NCBI RefSeq assembly: GCF_000204055.1
Contig: NW_006768793.1
Coordinates: forward strand, 1,089,721 to 1,103,520
Direction of reading: 5' to 3'
DNA: 13,800 nt
Origin: Melampsora larici-populina 98AG31
Lineage: Eukaryota; Basidiomycota; Pucciniomycetes; Pucciniales; Melampsoraceae
The notes under the pieces were generated by a model. It had not been told where the DNA came from. It worked only from the letters and a program-made list of their open reading frames with translations, and did no database searches. This document shows, in pieces, positions 1 to 6,955 of this stretch (positions are counted from its first letter, which is position 1; each line of letters opens with the position of its first letter). The translations under genes were made by a program, and so were the position numbers.

Positions 1-619
1 GATTTTGAGATGAGATGACCACATGAGAAGGAGAATCGAGTTCTTGAAGTAATTTTTGAATCACAAAAGGTAAACGTTGACGACACATTTCGAATAAAGA
101 ACTACAAGATTGAAGAATAAGTTCATCTGTCTCTAATGGTGATAGGTGAGGATCAGCTTGATTTGAGAGTTTAGCCATGATCTTGTTAATGAGAGCATCG
201 ATCAATTTATCTTCACTAATCGTACTTGGAGAAGGACTACCGATTTGAAATGAGTTTGGACCTATTGAAGGAGGATGTCGATTATGATTTTGTCTTGATT
301 GATGATAAATATTTTGAAATTGATGATGATGAGTAGGTTGAAATGGAATGTTATTGTTCAGATTTCCAGGTGAGTCTCTTCCATAGATTGGATGATCCAT
401 GGTAGTGGTAGAATGATTAAAGTGATAAGGTGAGGAAGTACTCGATCGAATAGATTGATCGATGATAGGTGTTGGTGGTAATGGTGCTTGTTGTTGTTGT
501 TGTTGTTGTTGACCACTTCCTGGTAGAATTGATGCTGAGTTAGTTGAAGAACTGGTGATTTGTTTGGATAGTTGATTATTAAATAATGCCGGATGTGATG
601 AAAAGGATGAATAATACAT
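1..619 (-). CDS. Q/N/H/S-rich protein, N-terminal 206 residues (runs off window)
   Basis: An uninterrupted minus-strand frame runs from an ATG at 619-617 to the left edge, so the C-terminus and any later exons are missing. The first ~125 residues are low complexity: rich in Ser, Asn, His, Pro and Gln, with a pure run of eight glutamines at residues 37-44 (plus-strand TTG repeat, 488-511). After about residue 130 the composition changes to an ordered, probably helical segment (for example EDKLIDALINKIMAKL, then LETDELILQSC and SLFEMCRQRLPF). Such a layout, disordered Q/N-rich head followed by a helical region, is frequent in fungal regulatory and RNA-binding proteins, but I do not recognise the family. 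No in-frame stop occurs over 619 nt in this AT-rich strand, which supports real coding. The ATG is the first in frame; the upstream spacer is non-coding. Confidence 0.7.
   Translation of the reverse strand, partial: MYYSSFSSHPALFNNQLSKQITSSSTNSASILPGSGQQQQQQQQAPLPPTPIIDQSIRSSTSSPYHFNHSTTTMDHPIYGRDSPGNLNNNIPFQPTHHHQFQNIYHQSRQNHNRHPPSIGPNSFQIGSPSPSTISEDKLIDALINKIMAKLSNQADPHLSPLETDELILQSCSSLFEMCRQRLPFVIQKLLQELDSPSHVVISSQN
488..511 (-). repeat. CAA trinucleotide microsatellite (Q8)
   Basis: Eight perfect TTG units on the plus strand, read in frame as eight CAA glutamine codons in the minus-strand gene. Use of a single codon throughout makes length variation between strains likely. Confidence 0.9.
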
Positions 620-1162
620 CTTTTAGAACTACAGAATATTCTATGTAAATCAATTCAAATCAATTCAACTTGTACAATCAACTTTGTCCTCGACTTCTTG
701 AATAGTTCTATGTAGTAATAGGTTCTGATACTTCTTATTTTTGGCTTCAGAGACTCGATCTCAACAAGAAATACATATTGGAGGATAATACAAATCAGAC
801 TTTGTAAAATTGTAAAGCTCAAGTGCACTGTGCGAGTGACCATTTGAGAATTGAGAATTGCAAAATCAATTCATTTCACTCGCTCTTCTCGCTTCAATTA
901 CTATTAGCTAAGTGATCTATTCACACACCAATCGCCTATCAAAGAAACATGCTTTTACATACTTGAATATTTTAAATGAAATGTTGCTTGTCTCTATCAT
1001 CTTGTCTTCCTTTCATCCGTAAAGTATATTCAAACCCTAGGATTTAATTTCAACCCTTCAAAACCTCCGCATTCAGTAAGCTAAGCAAAAGTTCCACGCT
1101 CGCCTCGCAAGGCTTAACTTATTAAGCGAGCGAGGGACTTACGTACTCCAACTTACACCTGA
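620..1162. other. Spacer upstream of the Q-rich gene
   Basis: No supported gene. This AT-rich stretch should contain the promoter and 5' leader of the minus-strand gene that starts at 619. A short inverted repeat lies near 1105-1135: GCTTAA and TTAAGC around a 4-nt loop, flanked by CCTCGC and GCGAGCGAGG. It could form a hairpin. The one ORF-length frame (about 62 codons near 655-843) has no protein-like character. Confidence 0.5.
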
Positions 1163-1558
1163 GGGTAGAGAATTTTGCAGGGAGCCTTTCTCGTTCCCTT
1201 TAGGCTTCTACATCATTCCTTGCCCAGGATTTGTATATGGTCCAAAGTATGTAGAAAGTTATGCGACGGTATCTGATTCTTGCACTGAGTCTACCCTATT
1301 TTTTGCCCTTCTTACCCAATATATGTTTCAAGATTGAGTCTTCAGCAAATTTGGACTCGAGAAGGAGGTTAGGTGTGTGATTTTCCTTCAAGAGCCAATT
1401 TTTGATGTAAACTTTGTGCAAGAGGGGAGCACTTTCCACGGGAAAAAACTAAGCAAAATTTGTGCAAGATCAAGGCGCACAACTTTCGACTTTGGGCCAT
1501 AGACTGGGTAGGGAACGATGTAGAAGGGAATGAAAAAGGCACCGCGAAGAACGCTAAC
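1163..1558. repeat. Old, diverged inverted repeat (possible decayed fold-back element)
   Basis: The left arm (about 1163-1285) and right arm (about 1462-1558) are similar when one is reverse-complemented. Colinear shared blocks include a GCCTTT..C.TTCCC block, TTCTACATC followed by A or G and TTCC, CCCAG, TATGG.CCAAAGT, AAAGTT.TGCG, and CTTGCAC. Identity is imperfect and there are small gaps, so the repeat is old. The middle (about 1286-1461) has no ORF. I found no clean terminal motif or target duplication, so the transposon class is unknown. Confidence 0.55.
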
Positions 1559-1923
1559 CTAATAGGAAAGAATCTCTGAACTCAGATCATCGTGGAGGAG
1601 TGTTCATTTGATCATTGGAACCTGAGGAGTCAGTACTAATCAAAGGAGGCATATTATTCTGATAAGTTTCTAGCCGACTCCAACCCATATTCATGTCAGC
1701 GCGCTCTTCTCTTTGATTCACCATCATGATCGCAATGGAGGATGTATGTTGAAAATGAAACACGATTCACAAAGCACTCAATGAGTTTCAGATGTCAATA
1801 TGTCGTCAATCCACTTCCATGGATGATTGATCGCACCCAGCATTTACATATTCTCGGCGCGTGTTGGGGCAACTTCAAGCATACAGGCCTTGAGATAGAT
1901 TTCTTGAAACCCGGTACCTCATC
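1559..1923. other. Spacer 5' of the tRNA gene
   Basis: No supported gene. A 63-codon frame at 1742-1933 ends inside the tRNA 5' half and looks fortuitous. Confidence 0.5.
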
Positions 1924-1930
1924 GGCCCTG

Positions 1931-1937
1931 TAGCTCA
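1931..1937 (+). promoter_or_regulatory. Severed 5' half of Pol III box A
   Basis: TAGCTCA is the first half of the consensus TRGYNNARNNGG. The rest, GTTGG, resumes at 3399 after the transposon. The 3' TSD copy (TCA, 3396-3398) restores only part of the box on the right-hand side. Confidence 0.8.
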
Positions 1938-2090
1938 CACTGCGTGAAAAACCCTGTCGGAACCGGCCCCGCGACAGCCTGTCGCCCGGCATATGTATAT
2001 ATTTACATAGCCAGCGACAGATACACTTTTGGCCAGCGACACTTCAAGTTTTCCTGCGACAGCTGGTTTGGTTTTGCGACATCTCATCCC
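1938..2090 (+). repeat. Left terminal inverted repeat of the CACTA-like element
   Basis: 153 bp, equal in length to the right copy. The outer ~110 bp are identical; three substitutions lie within the inner ~40 bp. It contains five GCGACA motifs, one TGTCGC and a degenerate TGTCGG. Confidence 0.92.
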
Positions 2091-2443
2091 CACTCCCCCT
2101 CCGATCTGCCTGCGACATCTCCTTCGCCCTTCTTCCCTCTTCATTGCACCTCTTGATCTGGATCCGCCAAATCCTTCTCGAACCACTCCAGCAGTCCAGA
2201 CTCCAAATCTCGAACGACTTTAGCAGTACAGCAGCAGTTGAAATCATCAGTGACGTAAAGGATCAAACGTCTCAGGCCAGGTTAGTCCGGTTTTCCTTTC
2301 ACATCCCTCACTGTTTTCATTTATTTTCTCACAGCACAATGGCAAATTTTCCTGAAGGGGAAGCTCGTCACATGAGCGGTCAATCTCAAAGGGTCTTGTC
2401 ATACCCGAGCCGTCTGAAGATCTCACCAGCCTACTTGCTTGCG

Positions 2444-2450
2444 TATATAA
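2444..2450 (+). promoter_or_regulatory. TATA box of the left-hand gene in the CACTA-like element
   Basis: TATATAA lies 178 bp before the ATG at 2628. It is followed by the pyrimidine-rich leader typical of fungal promoters. Confidence 0.5.
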
Positions 2451-2627
2451 ACCCCTACGATCTGGTGTCTTCTCACCGCTCATCATACATTTGTTTTCCC
2501 CCGTCTTTTCTAGAACTCTTTCCACTCTTGTATACCCATTTCATAAACCTATACATATACCGTTTTCATCGACATTGACGACCCTAACCCCTTTCCTCTT
2601 CTCTTTGTTTTTTAATTCCAATCAATC

Positions 2628-2732
2628 ATGGCCGATGATGATATCCCGATGTCCGAAGGTACCTCTACGACCACTCCAGTCACGTCTACGATCCCTCAAG
2701 CCACCGCTGTAACCTGGTTTCTGATCAAGTGA
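2628..2732 (+). CDS. 5' exon remnant of the left-hand gene of the CACTA-like element
   Basis: An ATG in good context (AATCATGG) opens a 34-codon frame (MADDDIPMSEGT..., Thr/Ser-rich, acidic start) that ends at TGA 2730-2732. The stop overlaps a strong splice donor, GTGAGT at 2729-2734. In an intact element the exon would therefore be expected to end at 2728 and splice on. Upstream are a TATA box (2444) and a long CT-rich leader. I infer that this is the truncated first coding exon of one of the two genes of the parent autonomous transposon, with the rest removed by the internal deletion. No domain is recognisable in so short a piece. An upstream ATG at 2339 precedes the TATA box and is probably not the start. 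Confidence 0.5.
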   Translation: MADDDIPMSEGTSTTTPVTSTIPQATAVTWFLIK

Positions 2733-2742
2733 GTTAGCTTAC

Positions 2743-3080
2743 CAGTAGGCGTTGAGTCATTATGATGATAATCTGAGTCGGCTTGTGATGTTACTGAACC
2801 TGAGTCGCTATCGTTATTGTCTCTTGCAGAAGTCAAGTGTGAAGCTTGGGGTAGATGAGGTAATTGAGGTAGTCTGATATCGCGTTGATGATGACTCAGT
2901 TGAGTTCTACGTGACTGAAATTGGCCTTGTATGGTTTTTCCATCTGGACCCGTGCATGTTTTGATCACACATTGCAAGCAGGTGCAAATGATTTCTGGGA
3001 GAAATCAAAGAGGTCAATGAGTGATATTGATCCTAAAATCAGCGTAGATGACAAAGGTACTTACTCGGCGGATCTCCCAT
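2743..3080 (-). pseudogene. N-terminal fragment of a TNP2-like CACTA transposase (two exons)
   Basis: On the minus strand an ATG at 3080-3078 begins a 16-nt exon (MGDPP plus one base). Donor GTAAGT (3064-3059) and a pyrimidine-rich acceptor ending CCCAG (2997-2995) define a 70-nt intron. The second exon (2994-2743) continues in phase to read CTCLQCVIKTC, then GPDGKTIQGQF and a RTQLSHHQRD segment, followed by a Ser/Asp-rich stretch. A CxCxxC cysteine cluster followed by a glycine-rich strand and a T...H..D segment resembles the N-terminus of fungal TNP2-like (Transposase_21) proteins; that match is from memory, not a search. The exon ends at donor GTAAGC (2742-2737), where the internal deletion begins, so no catalytic domain is left. 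Start codon, intron and frame all fit together, which makes me prefer this over the plus-strand ORF in the same place. Confidence 0.55.
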
Positions 3081-3242
3081 TGAAAGATGGAGATGGATCG
3101 GCTACGAGGTGGAATCCAAAGTCGGACGTGGTGAAATGAGATCGCAAATTGAGGTGAGTTGTGATATCTAATAAGCTGGACAATCAAAGTCAAGATCGGT
3201 TAAAGGGCAAAGGTGTCGCAGCACCGACCTATGAGCTGAACA

Positions 3243-3395
3243 GGGATGAGATGTCGCAAAACCGAACCAACTGTCGCACGAAAACTTGAAGTGTCGCTGG
3301 CCAAAAGTGTATCTGTCGCTGGCTATGTAAATATATACATATGCCGGGCGACAGGCTGTCGCGGGGCCGGTTCCGACAGGGTTTTTCACGCAGTG
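3243..3395 (-). repeat. Right terminal inverted repeat of the CACTA-like element
   Basis: Reverse complement of 1938-2090. It ends in CAGTG at 3391-3395, directly followed by the TCA duplication. The apparent ORFs at both ends that begin with the same peptide are a by-product of this symmetry. Confidence 0.92.
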
Positions 3396-3452
3396 TCAGT
3401 TGGTTAGAGCGCGTGCTTCACATTGAAGCTCAAGGATTCGCACGAGGCCCCC

Positions 3453-3463
3453 GGTTCGAGCCC
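3453..3463 (+). promoter_or_regulatory. Pol III box B
   Basis: GGTTCGAGCCC matches the GGTTCGANNCC box B consensus exactly and overlaps the T-arm of the tRNA. Confidence 0.88.
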
Positions 3464-3475
3464 GGGCAGAGTCAC

Positions 3476-3480
3476 TTTTT
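3476..3480 (+). terminator. Pol III terminator
   Basis: A run of five T residues lies one base after the tRNA discriminator, the usual position for RNA polymerase III termination. Confidence 0.8.
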
Positions 3481-4089
3481 GACGTTGGAAGTGCGCTAGT
3501 CCAATAGTTTCTTTCTTTGTTGGAGATGTTTTGTTGGTGTGTTTAACATTTTAGGTGTATATCTTCTTTCGCATGATCAGTGACTTCTGTTTGATTGAGT
3601 TGTTTGAAACACGTCTTCTGCAGATTTTACATCAGAAATTTTCAGCTGGAAATAGAAGAGCTTCAATCCGGTGAGATCACTTGAGCTTCAAGAAAGGAAA
3701 ATAAACCAGAGCTTTAAAAGAAGTTACATAGAGCCTTTGGTATCTATCTGTGATTGTAAAACCTCTTTGTGTTGAATATTGGTTCAAATGGTCTTATAAG
3801 TTATATAACTCTACTTGCTCAAAAACATACCTTCAATTTTCTTCAGTGATACCTTTTCTGTCTGGCTCAGAATTTCTTTGGGCAAACTGGAATTCTCATC
3901 TTACTGGTGACCACTATCATTTCTTTGGCTGTTAATACTTGTGTGGGTGTCACACACGCCACATAAGTTGTGCTCTGTTTCAATCCTTTTGGTTCATATT
4001 TGAAAGGTGAAATAGAAATCAAATGAGCCCATTCATTGCATGATATAAATCAAAACTGATAGAATAAATGAAACAGAAGAACTATTTTT
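3481..4089. other. AT-rich spacer 3' of the tRNA
   Basis: No supported gene. A G/T-rich stretch with short inverted GTG/CAC runs near 3941-3962 (TGTGGGTGTCACACACGCC) resembles, only loosely and in inverse orientation, the CACACCCACACTGC stretch near 6557. I do not call LTRs from this. Confidence 0.4.
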
Positions 4090-5278
4090 TCTATAAATTA
4101 GGCAATCAATTTTTGAATATTGGTCATAGGAAGATATGTAGATCACTTTTCTACTCAAATCCATTGGCTTGTTTCTCTTGTATCAATCAGAACTTTGGGT
4201 CCTTCAGGGATGCTTTGGATGGGTTTGTCAGGGAGCTTAGATAGCTGTGATCTGTGACCATGAGACAAAGTTTTGAATGAAATATGGCCAAGTGTATCCT
4301 TGGATTAAAAATACTTGGTATGGTGGGTGTCAGGATGCCTCCTTAATTTGAATTGTGAAATCTGATTTTCATACTGTTGAGTTCTTTCACATACTCAGAT
4401 CTTACAGTGTATGCTTTAGTGTATGGTCAATGTTAAAATTCTGAACCGTTCAAGTTGAAGCTTTTGTTATGGCTTGATGAGCGTTTCTGTTGGATGCACA
4501 CAGCATTTTCCTAAACTCTTGCTTCTACAGGCATGAGTCCAATGTCTTGAACCACAAGACACACAAAGGCTGGATGGTTTGCACCAGTAATCATGACAGC
4601 CACTCTCCAAACACCTCTCACATTGCTCAGGCACCAATTCATACATATGGCCCTTGATTATTTTTCCTTTAATTATGATTCCAAATTCATTGATCCAATT
4701 AAAAAGACCTAAATATTCAAGGTACATATGATCATTAACTGCCCATTTCCACATGTTTAACAGTTTAATTATTTGATATTTTGTGGCTTCATAAGCTTAG
4801 AAACACAAATCATGTTGACCAAACTATTCTTGTTGAGGTTTTCCATCATGGGTACTTCTGTAATATCTACCTTGTTCAAACTTGACATTAAAAAATGAAC
4901 TCTGGACCATCTCTAGGTCCCCTTATTCCCATATATATCTCATAAGTCATTTTGCTTCCAAGATAAATATTGTTTCAATATTCACAGTGTCTGAAGAAAT
5001 GATAGAATGGCAGACGACTCTGATGGGTGTACTTTCAATTGATGCTTGTAATTGTTCCAGAGCAGTCTATATTTTCTCAATGGCCCATTTGGATCCCAGA
5101 AGCTTGGATGAAAATACACCTTCATGTCTACAGACAACAACCCAGCATTGAGTGTGATGATCTTTAAATTCACATACAAAGGAATCATTTCTGTTGGTGT
5201 CAAGCCCATATCTGGGTCTTGTTGATATGGATCTGCAGTAAAAATATAGCCAAATTCAAGTGTTGGGAAGGATTTCAA
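4090..5278 (-). pseudogene. Degenerate reading region with zinc-knuckle-like cysteines (possible retrotransposon gag remnant)
   Basis: The minus strand shows protein-like sequence in blocks separated by stops and at least one frame change. Block 1 (5278-4982) contains SVDMKVYFHPSFWDPNGPL and RLLWNNYKHQL. Block 2 (about 4981-4755) has several stops but reads on in frame into block 3. Block 3 (4754-4467) contains CERCLESGCHDYWC followed by CVSCGSRHWTHAC, two closely spaced Cys/His clusters resembling gag-type zinc knuckles. Sequence down to about 4090 still yields short sensible peptides such as KLPDKPIQSIPEGPKVLIDTRE. No protease, reverse transcriptase or integrase motif is visible. It is either a decayed retroelement gag or a dead member of a zinc-knuckle gene family. 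Block limits are approximate. Confidence 0.4.
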
Positions 5279-6955
5279 TGAATCAAGTCAGATTATGAAA
5301 ACTCTTGGAGATCTTTATGAAAAGATCAAAACTGACACTTTTAGATAAATAATGCAGCTGGCAAGTGACTCCACAATCACAGTCCCCATAATAGTCATTA
5401 GTACACCTACTCATCTCTGGGGAGCATTGAAAGCTACTGGTTTCCTCTTTAGGATCACCAAATTAGTGCATGATAAATCTGCTTGGCAATACCTGTGAGC
5501 TTGAAAAGCCATTGATGGCTTTGTAGAGATGGCTAATCTGTTATGACCTGACTTGGGGGGTCTTGATGTGTGGCAAGGGAAGAAGGTGGTGCTGAGATAT
5601 GATGATGATTGTAGAATGAGGAAAGGAGCACTACACAATGGATCTTACTTGTTACCAGAATAAGGGATTGAGGTATCACATGTTGAGATCTGTACTCCTG
5701 AGATCTGTGGTATGAGATCATAACAGAATCAAGATCAAAAGCCATGAAAATGCCTTATTTGTATCTTTATGAGTGAAATAATTTCAATTATGGGGCATAT
5801 TGATCATCACCAGTAGCTTCAAGTTCAGAGAAAGAGATTTTTTATATGATCAGCATTCTTTGTTTCAGAGGCTCAGAGTCTTTGGAATAAACAAACATCT
5901 AAAACAAATCAAGGGCACATTACACTTTTGCAAATTCAAAACAATGCCTAGGCAAGAGTTTACTCTTAGAAGTGATCTGTAGACTGCTCTTCTAAATCAA
6001 ACAACAAGAATAATTGTTTTGAATGACTGATGATAAGCAACAAAAGAGCCAACCAACTCAAAAGCTTATAAGAATACATGTAAAAGGAGTGATAAGCATC
6101 ACTAGAACAATAGACTCACATGCACAAATTCCTTCATGTAAGGTGAATCCAAATACCAGGAAGTGATGTGTGGGCAGACCTGTTGAGCAAAACCAAAGAT
6201 GAACAAAAATCTTTTTGAAAACATCCATCAACAATTGACAATGAAGCTTAGACACACAAGTAGGGACTTGGGAAAAGCAGTTACAAGTATATATAATCAT
6301 GTTTTCAAGACAACAATAGGATACAGGAATTGGTTCACAAAACATTGGCAAGGTTCTAAAACTATGAAGAGCAACAAATTTCCAACAATATTTCAAGTGA
6401 GGGGCTTGTCTGCATGACTTCCCTGTGCTAAAAGTCAGATGAAACAAAATGACTATCTACCAATGCTGTCCCAGCCAAAGGTTAAGCTCAAGAAGACCTT
6501 TGAATTATTGAAGCCTTGCATATGGGCATACTGCCATCTGTTTTATAAATTATCTGACACACCCACACTGCACTCACCACCCCAGGGGTGTGGCTCAGGT
6601 GCGCAGTGATAGATTTGCAATGTGAGGAACTCTGCTTTGCTCATCAAGGATTGTGTTTCAAAAACTATTTCAATATTGCAAAGTAAAAAATCAATCAAGA
6701 AAACAATTATTATGAAAGAAAGGGTAAAAAAAATCTATCATCTTCAAGAAAACTTGCAATGTCAATGTCAATCGTAATGAAATTTAGTAGAAGAAAAAAA
6801 ACTCTCAAAGGATCTAAAGATTTCAAACAAAAGAAGATGATTAAAAAGAGTAATTGAAATCAAAAAGAAGAAACACTCTGTTACATGATAAAAAAACCGA
6901 AAAACTACGCGATAGCACACGCAATGAGAAATCAAAAATGAAGACAAAACTGTTT
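5279..6955. other. AT-rich spacer, no supported gene
   Basis: Several frames of 60-129 codons occur on both strands (for example minus 6058-6447 and plus 6199-6417, which overlap each other), but none shows a recognisable motif, splice structure or clear codon bias. A short GC-rich imperfect hairpin with CACCCC/GGGGTG at its centre lies near 6565-6610. 6620-6955 is A-rich and probably includes the 3' flank of the MBL-fold gene. Confidence 0.4.

Larger units (their letters stand above)
1938..3395. mobile_element. CACTA-like (EnSpm/CMC) non-autonomous DNA transposon, 1458 bp
   Basis: The ends are CACTGCGTGAAAAACCC and its reverse complement, within 153-bp terminal inverted repeats. It is flanked by a 3-bp duplication TCA (1935-1937 and 3396-3398). 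CACTR termini, 3-bp duplications and many short subterminal repeats are the defining features of the CACTA superfamily. Here the subterminal unit is GCGACA: six copies in the left arm (1971, 2014, 2036, 2056, 2076, 2112) and six mirrored TGTCGC copies in the right arm (3214, 3252, 3272, 3292, 3314, 3357), plus one opposite-orientation copy per arm. The interior holds only the 5' ends of two converging genes, so it is a deletion derivative that would need a transposase in trans. TIRs differing at only three positions and an intact TSD indicate a fairly recent insertion. Confidence 0.88.
1924..3474 (+). tRNA. tRNA-Val(CAC) gene, intron-containing, split by a transposon in the D-loop
   Basis: The 5' part (1924-1937) and 3' part (3399-3474) join to a complete 74-nt tRNA once the element, one TSD copy and an intron are removed. 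Acceptor GGCCCTG pairs with CAGAGTC (one G-U, one C-A mismatch), followed by discriminator A3474. D-stem GCTC (1933-1936) pairs with GAGC (3407-3410) around a nine-base loop. Anticodon stem CGTGC (3412-3416) pairs with GCACG (3440-3444), with loop TTCACA + C and anticodon CAC (3419-3421). A 16-nt intron (3423-3438) sits after position 37, the canonical eukaryotic site. Its TGAAGC can pair with the anticodon-region GCTTCA. The variable loop is AGGCC, the T-stem is CCCGG/CCGGG and the T-loop is TTCGAGC. The 1458-bp insert divides internal promoter box A, so a functional transcript is unlikely. Confidence 0.88.

Noticed and set aside
1944..2156. Plus-strand ORF whose first ~50 residues also appear in a minus-strand ORF at 3168-3389
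   Set aside because: The two are the same DNA in the terminal inverted repeats of the CACTA-like element; the composition reflects GCGACA repeats, not a protein.
2144..2578. 144-codon plus-strand ORF at the left of the CACTA-like element
   Set aside because: It overlaps the TATA box and CT-rich leader of the left-hand gene; the composition is that of promoter sequence.
2921..3139. 72-codon plus-strand ORF ending ...RWNPKSDVVK
   Set aside because: The minus strand here has a start codon, canonical intron and cysteine motif that fit together; the plus ORF crosses that intron and has no recognisable motif.
6058..6447. 129-codon minus ORF and the 72-codon plus ORF overlapping it at 6199-6417
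   Set aside because: Both are in AT-rich spacer, mutually exclusive, with no recognisable domain or splice context; not strong enough to call.
3941..6610. Possible LTR pair (GTGTGGGTGTCACAC near 3950 and CACACCCACACTGC near 6557)
   Set aside because: Only about 15 bp are loosely similar; no consistent extension, TG/CA ends or duplication.
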